From Arachis hypogaea (lineage: Eukaryota > Streptophyta > Magnoliopsida > Fabales > Fabaceae): DNA of 64,000 nucleotides. The notes beneath the pieces are model-generated. The model made no database searches and was not told the DNA's origin. It saw only the letters and a list, made by a program, of their open reading frames with translations. Below are positions 21,268-32,970 of the stretch, piece by piece. The stretch is from NCBI RefSeq assembly GCF_003086295.3, contig NC_092048.1, positions 68,800,841-68,864,840 of the forward strand. The letters run 5' to 3'. The first letter of the stretch is position 1; the number at the start of each line of letters is the position of its first letter. The position numbers were made by a program, and so were the translations under genes.

Positions 21268-24042
21268 ATGACAGGTAGGAGAGGAGAGACATCAACTCCT
21301 CATTATACCGAACCAGAGCGGACCCTTCATAAACTTAGAAGGGAAGCAAGAGGGAAGAGAGTACTGGGAGAAGAAGAATCTGAAGGAGAATCTGAGGACA
21401 ATTTTGAGGAAGCTCTAGATCTCAACATGGATAGAGAAGTTCACAACCATGAGAGAGCTGATGGAAACAATGCCATTCCCGAGAGGAAGGTTCTTGGTTC
21501 ATACATAAACCCAACCTCTGGGAATTGTGGTAGCAGCATTCAGAAACCACCCATTCAGGCCAACAATTTTGAACTCAAACCACAGCTAATATCACTTGTG
21601 GAGGATCATTGTTCATTTGGTGGGAATGCTAATGAAGATCCAAACCAACATCTCACAAAATTCCTGAGAATTTGCGACACGGTGAAGTCCAATGGAGTCC
21701 TGGAAGATACCTATAAACTGCTCTTGTTCCCATTTTCACTTAGGGACAAGGCAGCTAAGTGGCTGGAATCATTCCCAAGGGGGAGCCTAACAACCTGGGA
21801 TGAGGTGGAAAGCAAGTTTCTGGCACGTTTCTACCCCCCACAAAAGGTCAATAGGCTTCGATCTGAGGTTCAGACTTTTAGACAACAAGATGGTGAAACT
21901 CTCTACGAGGCATGGGAGAGGTTCAAGGATTTGACAAGGAAATGCCCACCAGACATGTTCCATGACTGGGTGCAATTGCATATTTTCTATGATGGACTTT
22001 CTTATGAATCAAGGAAGGCTGTAGACCATTCATCAGGAGGTTCATTGAACAGGAAAAAGACTGTGGAAGAAGCCATTGAAGTGATTGAGACAGTGGCTGA
22101 GAATGAGTACTACTATGCTTCAGAGAGACACAACACTAAGGGAGTTATGGAGCTGAACCATGTTGATACAATCTTAGCCCAAAAAAGGGTGTTTGCCAAG
22201 CAACTAGCAGAGCTCACCAGGAAATTAGAAACAAAGCAAGTGGCTGCAATACACACACAAGATCAAGAGGAAGTAAGCACTGAAGGAGGTGATTGGGAAG
22301 AGGCCAATTATGTAGGAAATCAACAAAGGCAACCATATGATCCACATTCCAACACTTACAACCCAGGCTGGAAAAACCACCCAAACTTTGGGTGGGGAAA
22401 CCAGCAAAACCAACATAACAAGTCCACATACCAAAACTCCAACCAAAGATCATACCAAGCCACACAAAACACTTACTCCCAACCATCATATCATGGCCAA
22501 AATAATCAACCTACCCAACCTAATCCGAACCAACAATTTCAAGATCAATTAAACAGGATAGAAGGAATGCTGGCAAACATGGGTCAGGACATAAGTGAGT
22601 TGAAAAGCTTTAGGGATGATGTGAGATCTACCTTAAGGAACCATGGTGAAAAACTCAAGAGGATGGAGTCTCAAGTAGGAGAGCTATCTCAACAGGCCCC
22701 CAAGTCAACTGCAGTGTTCCCTAGTGACACAGAAAAGAATCCTAAAGGGGAACAAAAGGGAGTGAGATGGGAAGAATGCAAGGCCATCACCATATTGAAG
22801 GAAGTCTCAGAAGAAGAAGGAATCAGACCCTCAGAACAGGAGCCAGAAATCTTGAAGGAAGGTGTGGAAGAAGCTAAGCAGGAAAGTAAAACTGAGCAAG
22901 CCAAGGAACTGCAAAAAGGCATGCTGGAAACATACCAACCAAAAGCACCATTTCCTCAGAGGTTAGGAGGAGGTGAAAAAGGGAAAACCTATTCAAGGTT
23001 TTTAGAGACATTTAAGTCTCTCCATATCAATATTCCCTTTCTTGAGATTCTCCAGCAGATGCCTACACATATCAAGTATTTAAAGGAATTGCTGAGCAAG
23101 AAAAGAGTTTTGAAGGGAGGACAAACTGTAATAATGAACAAAGAATGCAGTGCCCTCATCAAGAAGGACATAGTCTCTAAGAAAATAGACCCAGGAAGTT
23201 TTCATATCCCCTGCATCATAGGAGAAACAAAAATTGACAGAGGATTCTGTGATCTAGGAGCTAGCATAAATGTGATGCCTCTGACTCTTATGAAGAGGCT
23301 ACAACTGAATGAGGTGAGATCCACTGATGTAATCATACAATTGGCTGACAAAACTCAGAAGCAAGCTGAAGGGGTAGTTGAAAATGTGCGGGTGAAAGTG
23401 GGAAATTATTTCTTCCCCCACAGACTTTGTCATTTGGACATAGAGGAAAGCTACCTACGCCCTATCATTCTGGGAAGGCCATTTCTAGCCACTGCTAGAG
23501 CGCTCATAGATGTAGAACAAGGAGAGCTAATCTTGAGAATACATGATGAACAGCTCATTTTCAATGTTTTCAAACCTGCATCTGAGCCTGAACCAGAACC
23601 TGAAAAGCTTAAGGATGATAGTAGCCATCTGTGTTTGGAGGAAAGCAATCCAGCAGCTGAAACTCTGAAACAGTCCTTGGAAGGCAAACAAGAATTGCAA
23701 GAGTTAAAGCCACAAGAATCAATAGAAACAGATCAGAAGGATCCTCCTGGCATAAGGGTCAATGAAGAAATCCTCAAGAGAAAGGGAAGAATTGTAAAGA
23801 AATTGCCAAGAGGGTGGAGAAACAAGAAAATTCCCACTGAAGGTTTCTCTCCGGGAGATAAAGTGATATCAAGTCATTATCTGCCAATCCCACCTGGCCT
23901 CAAAACCATTCCTTCCCAGCTCCCTCAAGTGTTCACAATCAGGAAAGTTCTTTCTATGGAACATTTGGAAATCATGAAGGAATCAAATGGGGACGTTTTC
24001 ATAGTGAGAGGAGAGGACATCAAGCACTACAATCCACCCTAA
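21268..24042 (+). CDS. Family B gag-protease protein with integrase-like C-terminus, copy 2
   Basis: Second copy of the 924-residue protein, first ATG at 21268, with few substitutions against copy 1 (gag, Gln/Asn-rich linker, aspartic protease, integrase-like tail). Inside the protease, copy 2 has one extra C in a C-run near 23417 and one T fewer about 17 bases on. Six residues are therefore read in another frame (HRLCHL in place of TDFVIL) before the original frame resumes. The altered stretch is a core beta-strand of the protease, so this copy's protease may be inactive although its frame stays open. Confidence 0.86.
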   Translation: MTGRRGETSTPHYTEPERTLHKLRREARGKRVLGEEESEGESEDNFEEALDLNMDREVHNHERADGNNAIPERKVLGSYINPTSGNCGSSIQKPPIQANNFELKPQLISLVEDHCSFGGNANEDPNQHLTKFLRICDTVKSNGVLEDTYKLLLFPFSLRDKAAKWLESFPRGSLTTWDEVESKFLARFYPPQKVNRLRSEVQTFRQQDGETLYEAWERFKDLTRKCPPDMFHDWVQLHIFYDGLSYESRKAVDHSSGGSLNRKKTVEEAIEVIETVAENEYYYASERHNTKGVMELNHVDTILAQKRVFAKQLAELTRKLETKQVAAIHTQDQEEVSTEGGDWEEANYVGNQQRQPYDPHSNTYNPGWKNHPNFGWGNQQNQHNKSTYQNSNQRSYQATQNTYSQPSYHGQNNQPTQPNPNQQFQDQLNRIEGMLANMGQDISELKSFRDDVRSTLRNHGEKLKRMESQVGELSQQAPKSTAVFPSDTEKNPKGEQKGVRWEECKAITILKEVSEEEGIRPSEQEPEILKEGVEEAKQESKTEQAKELQKGMLETYQPKAPFPQRLGGGEKGKTYSRFLETFKSLHINIPFLEILQQMPTHIKYLKELLSKKRVLKGGQTVIMNKECSALIKKDIVSKKIDPGSFHIPCIIGETKIDRGFCDLGASINVMPLTLMKRLQLNEVRSTDVIIQLADKTQKQAEGVVENVRVKVGNYFFPHRLCHLDIEESYLRPIILGRPFLATARALIDVEQGELILRIHDEQLIFNVFKPASEPEPEPEKLKDDSSHLCLEESNPAAETLKQSLEGKQELQELKPQESIETDQKDPPGIRVNEEILKRKGRIVKKLPRGWRNKKIPTEGFSPGDKVISSHYLPIPPGLKTIPSQLPQVFTIRKVLSMEHLEIMKESNGDVFIVRGEDIKHYNPP

Positions 24043-24053
24043 CAAGGGGCAAC

Positions 24054-24101
24054 CGTCAAGCTAATGACGTTAAAGAAGCGCTTGTTGGGAGGCAACCCAA
24101 C
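24054..24101 (+). ncRNA. Conserved two-hairpin RNA block, family B copy 2
   Basis: Same sequence as at 17281-17328, again 11 bp after the stop codon. Hairpin 1 is at 24054-24069, hairpin 2 at 24084-24101. Confidence 0.6.
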
Positions 24102-25702
24102 CTGAGGTAATACTCCCTTGTTGCTTCTTTTATTTGTTTCAATAAAAAGGTGAAGTAGTTTCTGTGCATTGCAAAGAATTAAGTTTGGTGTTTCACACCA
24201 AACAATGAATTCGTGGATCAATAATTCAAAGGGGAATGTGTGACTCTAAGTTTGGTGTTCCACCACACAGATCAACTGAACACAACAACCTTTGAATTAT
24301 ATGAAAGGAACAACCATTCTAAGCAATCACAGGAATGCTTAAAATCCTTAGCAGCAACTTCATTCCAAGGAGAATTCAAGGACTCAAAGAGCAGAGGAGT
24401 AAGTAGGAGACTAAGTTTGGTGTTCACACACCAACTTAAGACTCAGACACTTGCCCATACATAGTTGAGCTAACCACTCAAGTGCTTGAGAAGCAAGCAA
24501 CTTCATCACTCTTTGCAGGAAAGGAAACAAGGATCTGAGAAAGAACATGAAGCAACAACAAGGAGAAGAAGGAGAAATCAAATTGTTTCCTGGCAACAAA
24601 GAGAAAACAAGAAATTTCACAAGGTGGTGGTGTTCCTTGACCATTCTTTAAAAGGCAAACAAAAGCATGCTTGTTCTGGTTTAAACTGTAATTGTTGAAT
24701 CTTTCTGGAATGTGAAGTTTTTAGTATGAGTGTCTGTTTACTGCTTTGAATAAAGTGAATGCCTAGATGTTTGGATATAACTTCACCTTCTTAAACAAAT
24801 GCTTGCCATGCTTGTTCTGTTTCCAAAAATAAAAGAAAAGTTTGAACAAAAGTAGCTTGGCTCAATTAGTGACAATTCAAGTAGAATTAAGTGGTGGTAT
24901 GCATGCTTGATTGTTTAGTCAGATCACTGGAAATTGAGTGTATAATTATCATTTTTGTGTAGAAGTTTGAATACTGTCTATGGATCTTGATGAATAAATG
25001 TCTTTGGCCATGAAAAAGAAAGAAAAAGAAGAAGAAAAAGCCACTGAAAAAGGGCAACCAAAAAGCAAAAAAAAAATATATATATATATTTTGAGAAAAT
25101 AAGCTAGGCACCAATGGTTTGAACTTCTGAGACAAATGCCTGTGGTGTTTATGTATTAAGGATATGCTTGGATGAATAGGTTCTGAGGAGTGTTTCAACA
25201 CTTGGTAACTTGGGTTAACTAACCCGGGATTATCAACCAAAAGTCCATTATCAAGAGCAACCTAAATACAAAACATTTAGTCACACAAAGAGGTGCTGGG
25301 CACCAATGTCTCAAGAAGAAATGTGAACTAAAATGCCTGTAGTGGATATGTGTAGTGCACTGATAAGAAAAAGAAAATGCCAAAGGCTTGTGCAACACAT
25401 GACACTAAGCAAACAAGGAGCAAAGGAGCTCTAAGAAAAAGAAAGGAAAAACAAAGAAGAGAAAAGTGCCAAGGACATAAGAATAACAAGAGGCCATAGC
25501 AGTGTTTGATGGATGCAATGAAAAAGTGATAATCTTACCTGATAAGAATGAAAAAGTGATGCTGCAACTTTCTGCATAAAACCCTTTTGATGAACTTCAA
25601 ATGCTTGCTAATATAGCCAATGTAATTGCTTTCTGTTTCATACTTTCCTCTCAAATAACTCAGGACTTGCTTAGGGACAAGCAAGCATTAAGTTTGGTGT
25701 TG
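24102..25702 (+). other. Family B 3' internal region, copy 2, non-coding
   Basis: Matches 17329-18933. AAGTTTGGTGT is at 24181, 24248, 24413 and 25690. The AT dinucleotide run near 25075-25090 is shorter than in copy 1. No gene seen. Confidence 0.75.
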
Positions 25703-27748
25703 TGATGCCAAGGCATCTTAGGCTAGTTTCACTAGCATTTTTCTGTTAGTTTTAGTTGTTTTATGCATTTTCTTGAGCTTAAAGTAACCAAGAATGGTTA
25801 AATGAATAACAAAGCAATGAACCATCCAAACAGTATGATTTTGATGCAAATTCCATGAGTTTTTAGTTATATTACTTGAACGCTATGAATGGAAGATTTC
25901 TCATGAAATTTTGCAAGACTTTGATGCAGTTGTTTGGATGATTTCAGGGAAGAAGAGGCTAGGCAAGGAAGCAACAAAATCAATAAAGGAAGCTTGAATA
26001 TCACATGTGGAGTTTAAGTTCCAGTTTAAGCTTAAACTGGAACTCAAACTACCAAGCCATATAATGCTGGGAACTATCAGTGGCGTTTAAGCTCCAGTTT
26101 AAGCTTAAACTAGAGCTTAAACGCCAAAATCATGAAAGCTGAGGAAAAGCTGAAAGTGGCGTTTAACCTCCAGTTTAACCTTAAACTGGAAGTTAAACGC
26201 CAGAAATGAGAAATGCACCAGGGAGCCATTTCCACGTTTAAGCTCCAGTTTAAGCTTAAACTGGAGCTTAAACGTGTTCGACCATTCTCCTCCAGGGTTG
26301 CTTTCTTCATTTCCACGTTTAAGCTTCAGTTTAACCTTAAACTGAAGCTTAAACGTGTTCGACAACTCCACACTCCAGACTTGCCTTCTTCCATTTCCAC
26401 GTTTAAGCTTCAGTTTAACCTTAAACTGAAGCTTAAACGTGCTTGAATTATACCACCTCCAGGAGTGTCCAACGTTTAAGTTGCAGTTTAAGCTTAAACT
26501 GCAACTTAAACGCCACCAATTGAAAAGGTTTCTGGGCCAAAGATATTGCAGTTTAAGTTAGCATTTAAGCACAAACATTAACTTAAACGTACTCTGGTAT
26601 GAAACCCAATTGAATATCATGGTTTATGGGATTGGGCCTGAAGAATTGATGAGTCTGGAATTTCAATTTGTTGAGTCATGTGTCATTACTTGATTATCAC
26701 TAAGTTGGCTCAATGAATGTTACAGAATTAGATCAGCAGCCTCATCAGGATTATGGATCATAAACCCAAAGCAAAAGGAAATCAGGGAAAGGCCTCAAAG
26801 CCCAAGAAACACAACAGAAGCTCAATTTAGAAAGTGTATAAATAGGATAGAATTTAAGTTGGTTGACACTCGGGGAATTTGGGGGATCACTTTTTCTAGT
26901 TTTCATACTTTTTGTAATTGAATTCAGAGCTATGACTCACTAAACCCCCTTTCATTGGGTTAGGGAGCTCTATTGTAATTCAATGAATCAATAATAGTTT
27001 TTATCTTATTCTTCAATCTTTTCTCTTGAATTTTGTTAGAAAGCTTCTCGATCTAATTCCATTGGTTAGTTGTCTTGGGAAAGAAACTATCCATAATTGG
27101 AATCCTTCGGAACCTTGGGAAAGGAATGGAGGATTCATGCTAGAGAAGCTTTCTCACAGTGAATTGGATTGGGGTTTGGATGGATATTGTGACATGTAAT
27201 CCTACCAAATTGTGGTTCATGAAACTGTGTGGTATAATCAGTGATCGAGCATCATCTCTTCTTATGAACATTTAAACCAAGGGATTGGGAATTTGTTTGT
27301 TTTTAGAGAGAATTGGTGAGCCAAGGGATTGGGATCCAATCATATAAGATTGCCAAGCAAAATTCAATGAATGCATTGGTTGAGGAAGGGATAAAAAAAA
27401 TGTTTCATTCGGAGATCTCAATATCTCCTGAAACCCAATGAATTCCCCATTTCTGATCTATCACTTCTCTTTACATTCTGCAATTAAATTCATGCAATCA
27501 CCCCGATCCCTTTTTAATTTCAGCAATTTAGCTTCTCGCTCTTTAATTCATGCAATTTTACATTCCGCAATTCTCATCTAAATCTTGATTCCGCTCAACT
27601 AGAACACACTTCTAATCCGAATTGCTCACTCAACCAATCCTTGTGGGATTCGACCTCACTCTATTGTGAGTTTTTACTTGACGATAACCGGTGCACTTGC
27701 CGGAAGGAATTTTTGCCGATCATGCAATTTCTTAAAATCGTAGCATCA
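25703..27748 (+). repeat. Family B LTR, copy B3 (3', 2046 bp)
   Basis: Same length as B1, from TGATGCCAAGGC to GTAGCATCA, followed by the target duplication TTTCC (27749-27753). It contains the seven-palindrome array at about 26009-26513. No primer site follows, as expected for a true 3' end. Confidence 0.93.
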
Positions 27749-27753
27749 TTTCC

Positions 27754-28497
27754 TTCTTGAGGAACCAATGATGTCCTTGAGCTCTTCTATGTCTCTTCCT
27801 TGTCTTTGTTGCTCCTCCCTCATTGCTTTTTTATCTTCTCTAATTTCATGAAGGATGATGGAGTGCTCTTGATGTTCCACCCTTAATTGTCCCATGTTGG
27901 AACTTAATTCTCCTAGGGAGGTGTTAATTTTCTCCCAATAGTTTTGTGGAGGAAGATGCATTTGAGGCATCTCCGGGATCTCATGGTGATGAGCTTCATG
28001 CGTCTCTTGAGATCCATGAATGGGCTCTCTTGCTTGCTCCATCCTTTTCTTAGTGATGGGCTTGTGAGATGAATCTTTCCATCTCCCATGGCTCAGAGGT
28101 GGAAGCAATTGTCTTCCCTTTCCTCTTTCTTGAGGTTTCTCTGGCCTTAGGTGCCATTAATGGTTATGGAAAAATAAAAAGCTTATGCTTTTACCACACC
28201 AAACTTAGAATGTTGCTCGTCCTCGAGTAAAAGAAGAAAGAATAGAAGAAGAAGAGGAAGATATGGAGGAGATGGAGAGATGTGTGTATGGATGTGAGTG
28301 GTGAATGGAAAACAGAAGGGATGACCATGAATGGAGAGAGAGAGGGTGAGGTGGGTGGGGATCCTGTGAGATTCACAGATCCTGAAATGATCCTGTGGTG
28401 TCCACAGATCCTGAGGTGTCAAGGATTTACATCCCTGCACCCATTAGGCATGCAAACTGCCCTTGCACACAACTCTGGGCGTTCAACGCCCAGATTT
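27754..28497 (-). pseudogene. Inverted family A fragment, part 2: ORF2 remnant and leader
   Basis: Minus-strand continuation of 11820-12161. At 28108-27754 it encodes the C-terminal coiled-coil part of family A ORF2 (ITKKRMEQARE.. ELKDIIGSSRRK), fused by a large internal deletion to sequence from just downstream of the ORF2 start (SHGRWK, antisense at about 28080). Upstream of ORF2 is the pyrimidine-rich leader with AAGTTTGGTGT (antisense, about 28198). It ends in the palindrome GGGCGTTCAACGCCCAG (about 28480-28496), where orientation flips to plus-strand family A sequence. Confidence 0.8.
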
Positions 28498-30276
28498 GTT
28501 TTCGAAAAAAAAAATATATATATATATATATATAAATCTTTTCAAAAATATATTTTTCTTCAGAATTTTTAAGAATGAATTCTAGTGTTTCATGATGATT
28601 TGTTGAATCCTGGCTGGCTGTAAGACATGTCTAATCTTTTGGACTGGGGTTTCAACTTATCATCACAAGAGCTTGTTGATTCTCACACACTTAGTTGCTC
28701 TATACATGGAAAGTATAAATATCTTCTAAAGCTTGACTGGCTATTAAGCCATGTCTAACCCTCTTGAGCTTTAGACTAAGATTGCAAGATTCCTGGAATT
28801 CATATTAAAAATTTTGGAATCCTTATTTTTCTTTTTTTTCAAATAATTTTTGAAAAATCCAAAAAAAAATAAAAATAAAAATAAAAATAAAAAAATCATA
28901 AAAATAAAAAATATTTCATGTTTCTTGTTTGAGTCTTGAGTCAAGTTGAAAGTTTGGTGTCAATTGCATATTCATCTTGCATTTTTCGAAAAATTCATGC
29001 ATTCATAGTGTTCTTCATGATCTTCAAGTTGTTCTTGGTAAGTCTTCGTGTTTGATCTTGATGTTTTCATGTTTTGTGTCTTTTCTTGTTTTTCATATGC
29101 ATTCTTGCATTCATAGTGTCTATACATGAAAAATTTTTAAGTTTGGTGTCTTGCATGTTTTCTTTGCATTAAAAATTTTTCAAAAATAAGTTCTTGATGT
29201 TCATCTTGACATTCAAAGTGTTCTTGGTGTTCATCTTGACATTCATAGCATTCTTGCATGCATTCATTGTTTTGATCCAAAATTTTCATGCATTGAGTCT
29301 TTTTCATGTTTTTCCCTCTCATCATTAAAAAAATTCAAAAATAAAAAAATATATCTTTCCCTTTTTCACTCATAAATTTTGAAAATTTGAGTTGACTTTT
29401 TTCAAAACTTTTTAAAATCTAGTTGTTTTTATGAGTCAAATCAAATTTTCAATTTAAAAATCTTATCTTTTTTTAAAATCTTTTTCAAAAATCAAATCTT
29501 TTTCATTTTTCTTAGTTATTTTCGAAAATTCCAAAAATATTTTTTAAAAATCTTTTTCTTATCTTTGTCACATAATTTTCGAAAATAACATCATCAATTA
29601 ATGTTTTGATTCAAAAATTTCAAGTTTGTTACTTACTTGTTAAGAAAGATTCAAACTTTAAGTTCTAGAATCATATTTTGTGATTTCTTGTGAATCAAGT
29701 CATTAATTGTGATTTTAAAAATTAAATCTTTTTCAAAACTAGTTTCAATCATATCTTTTCAAAAATATCTTCTTATCTTATCTTTTTCAAAAATTTGATT
29801 TTAAAATATCCTTTCTAACTTCTTATCTTCTTATCTTTTCAAAATTGATTTTCAAAATTTGTTGCAACTAACTAACTAACTTTTTGTTTGTTTCTTATCT
29901 TTTTCAAAACTACCTAACTAACTCTCTCTCTAATTTTCGAAAATATCTTCCGTCTTTTTCAAAATTTCTTTTTAATTAACTAATTATTTTAATTTTTTAT
30001 TTTAATTTTCAAAAATTACTAACCTTTTTCAAAAACTATTTTCGAAAATCACTAACTCTTTTTCAAAAATAATTTTCGAAAATTCTCTTTCTCTCTCATC
30101 TCCTTCTATTTTATTATTTATCTACTAACACTTCTCTTCATCTCATATCTCTGCTCTCCTCACACTTGTGTTTCTTTCTTGACATTACTCTTCTTTTCTT
30201 CTACTCACACAGGGACCTCTATACTTAGGTAAAAAGGATCCCTATTATTATTATTTTTCTGTTCCCTCTTTTTCAT
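28498..30276 (+). other. Family A 5' leader, AT-rich, non-coding
   Basis: About 1.8 kb upstream of the gag frame with no credible gene. It is very AT-rich, with an AT dinucleotide run (28510-28530), AAAAT repeats (about 28862-28895) and many TTTTCAAAA/TTTTCGAAAA words. AAGTTTGGTGT occurs at 28950 and 29139. It has no 5' LTR or primer site in front of it; the region starts at the inversion breakpoint. Confidence 0.65.
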
Positions 30277-32577
30277 ATGAGCAGGAGCAAGGACAAGAAC
30301 ATTCTTGTTGAAGCAGATCCAGAACCTGAAAGGACTCTGAAGAGGAAACTAAGAAAAGCTAAATTACAACAATCCAGTAAGCACCTTTCAGAAATTTTCG
30401 AATAAGAAGAAGAAATGGCAGCCGAAAATAATAATAATGCAAGGAGGATGCTCGGTGACTTTACTGCACCTAATTCCAATTTACATGGAAGAAGCATCTC
30501 CATTCTTGCCATTGGAGCAAACAATTTTGAGCTGAAACCTCAATTAGTTTCTCTGATGCAGCAGAACTGTAAGTTTCATGGACTTCCATCTGAAGATCCT
30601 TTTCAGTTCTTAACTGAATTCTTGCAGATCTGTGATACTGTTAAGACTAATGGAGTAGATCCTGAAGTCTACAGGCTCATACTTTTCCCTTGTGCTGTAA
30701 GAGACAGAGCTAGAGTGTGGTTGGACTCTCAGCCCAAAGATAGCCTGAACTCTTGTGATAAGCTGGTCAAGGCTTTCTTAGCCAAGTTCTTTCCTCCTCA
30801 AAAGCTGAGTAAGCTTAGAGTGGATGTTCAGACCTTCAGACAAAAAGAAGGTGAATCTCTCTATGAAGCTTGAGAGAGATACAAAGGACTGACCAAAAAG
30901 TGTCCTTCTGACATGCTTTCAGAATGGACCATACTGGATATATTCTATGATGGTCTATCTGAATTGGATAAAATGTCATTAGATACTTCTGTAGGTGGAT
31001 CCATACACCTAAAGAAAATGCCTGTAGAAGCTCAAGAACTCATTGACATGGTTGCTAATAACCAGTTCATGTACACTTCTGAGAGGAATCCTGTGAGTAA
31101 TGGGACGCCTCAGAAGAAGGAAGTTCTTGAAATTGATACTCTGAATGCCATATTGGCTCAGAATAAAATATTGACTCAGCAAGTCAATATGATTTCTCAG
31201 AGTCTGAATGGAATGCAAGCTGCATCCAACAGTACTCAAGAGGCAACTTCTGAAGAAGAAGCTTATGATCCTGAAAACCCTGCAATAGCAGAGGTGAATT
31301 ACATGGGTGAACCTTATGGAAACACCTATAACCCCTCATGGAGAAATCACCCAAATCTCTCATGGAAGGATCAACAAAGGCCTCAACAAGGCTTTAATAA
31401 TGGTGGAAGAAATAGGTTTAACAATAGTAAACCTTTTCCATCATCCACTCAGCAATAGACAGAGAACTCTGAACAAAATACATCTAATTTAGCAAACTTA
31501 GTCTCTGATCTATCTAAGGCCACTGTAAGTTTCATGAATGAAACAAGATCCTCCATTAGAAATTTGGAGGCACAAGTGGGCCAACTGAGTAAAAGGATCA
31601 CTGAAATCCCTCCTAGTACTCTCCCAAGCAATACAGAAGAAAATCCAAAAGGAGAGTGCAAGGCCATTGACATAACCATCATGGCCGAACCCAAAGAGGA
31701 AAGGGAGGACGTGAATCCCAGTGAGGAAGACCTCCTGGGACGTCCAGTGATCAATAAGGAGTTTCCCTTTGAGGAACCAAAGGAGTCTGAGGCTCATCTA
31801 GAGACCATAGAGATTCCATTGAACCTCCTTATGCCCTTCATGAGCTCTGATGAGTATTCCTCTTCTGAAGAAAATAAGGATGTTACTGAAGAGCAAGTTG
31901 CCAAGTACCTTGGTGTAATCATGAAGCTGAATGCCAAATTATTTGGTATTGAGACTTGGGAAGATGAACCTCCCTTGTTCACCAATGAACTAAGTGATCT
32001 GGATCAACTGACATTGCCTCAGAAGAAACAGGATCCTGGAAAGTTCTTAATACCTTGTACCATAGGCACCATGACCTTTGAGAAGGCTCTATGTGACCTT
32101 GGGTCAGGGATAAACCTCATGCCCCTCTCTGTAATAGAGAAACTGGGAATCTATGGGGTGCAAGCTGCTAAAATCTCATTAGAGATGGCAGACAATTCAA
32201 GAAAACAGGCTTATGGACAAGTAGAGGACGTATTAGTAAAGGTCGAAGGCCTTTACATCCCTGCTGATTTCATAGTCCTAGATACTGGGAAGGATGAGGA
32301 TGAATTCATCATCCTTGGAAGACCCTTCCTAGCCACAGCAAGAGCTGTGATTGATGTTGACAGAGGTGAATTAGTCCTTCAATTGAATGGGGACTCCCTT
32401 GTGTTTACAACTCAAGGTTATCCTTCTGTAAACATGGAAAAGAGGCACAGTAACCTTCTTCCTCTGCAGAGTCAACCAGAGCCCCCACAGTCAAACTCTA
32501 AGTTTGGTGTTGGGAGGCCACAACCAAACTCTAAGTTTGGTGTTGGGAAGTCTCAACAATGCTCTGAACATCTGTGA
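30277..32577 (+). pseudogene. Family A gag-protease, three nonsense codons
   Basis: One frame of 767 codons runs from ATG 30277 to the stop at 32577, broken only by TAA (30403-30405), TGA (30871-30873) and TAG (31456-31458). Gag is recognised by NNFELKPQL, RVWLDSQPKDSLN and FFPPQKLSKLRV, homologous to the family B gag. The aspartic protease has CDLGSGINLMPLSV and ILGRPFLATARAVIDV. The C-terminus ends in two SKFGVG repeats whose DNA is the AAGTTTGGTGT word (32500, 32533). Comparison with the copy at 61767-64000 shows the three stops replacing CAA, TGG and CAG codons. No reverse transcriptase or integrase follows. Confidence 0.88.
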
Positions 32578-32595
32578 GGCTCCATGAGAGCCCAC

Positions 32596-32643
32596 TGTCA
32601 AGCTATTGACATTAAAGAAGCGCTTGTTGGGAGGCAACCCAAT
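32596..32643 (+). ncRNA. Conserved two-hairpin RNA block, family A
   Basis: 19 bp after the gag-protease stop. Hairpin 1 is TGTCAA-GCTA-TTGACA (32596-32611); its outer pair is T-A where family B has C-G, a compensatory change. Hairpin 2 is GTTGGG-AGGCAA-CCCAAT (32626-32643), closed by a possible G-U pair. Confidence 0.6.
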
Positions 32644-32780
32644 TTTTATTTATCTAATTTTATTTTTCTTATTCTTTCATGTTTTATTAGGTTCATGATC
32701 ATGTGAAGTCACAAAATAAATATAAAAATTGAAAACGGAATCAAAAACAGCAGAAGAAAAATCACACCCTGGAGGAAGAC

Positions 32781-32970
32781 CTTACTGGCGTTTAAACGCC
32801 AGTAAGAAGCATCTGGCTGGCGTTCAACGCCAGAACAGAGCATGGTTCTGGCGCTGAACGCCTAAAATGGGCAGCATCTGGGCGTTTGAACGCCAGAATT
32901 GCACCCTGGAGAAGAGCTGGCGCTGAACGCCCAGAACAAGCACCAATCTGGTGCTGAACGCCCAGAGTTG
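32781..32970 (+). repeat. Array of short GGCGTT..AACGCC palindromes (6 units)
   Basis: Six palindromic units at roughly 25-45 bp spacing in the non-coding gap between gag-protease and ORF2. The first is a perfect 26-bp palindrome (32781-32806) centred on GGCGTTTAAACGCC. Later units vary the centre (GTTCAAC, GCTGAAC, GTTTGAAC). The equivalent place in the element at the right end has eight units (61316-61566), so unit number changes between copies. Confidence 0.85.

Larger units (their letters stand above)
12167..27748 (+). mobile_element. Family B tandem retrotransposon: LTR-internal-LTR-internal-LTR
   Basis: Three LTRs (12167-14212, 18934-20985, 25703-27748) separate two internal regions of 4721 and 4717 bp. 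The outer ends carry the inverted termini TGATGC/GCATCA and are flanked by TTTCC on both sides (12162-12166 and 27749-27753), inside an inverted family A fragment that reads on across the insertion. There is only one target duplication for the whole 15.6 kb, so the tripling arose by recombination between LTRs, or before or during a single integration. The gag type and tRNA-Asp-like primer site place it in the Athila-like branch of Ty3/gypsy (inference). It has no reverse transcriptase. Confidence 0.93.

Noticed and set aside
32781..32970. Regularly spaced palindromes resembling a CRISPR array
   Set aside because: Plant nuclear retroelement context, units are not identical repeats, spacers are not unique inserts, and there are no cas genes.
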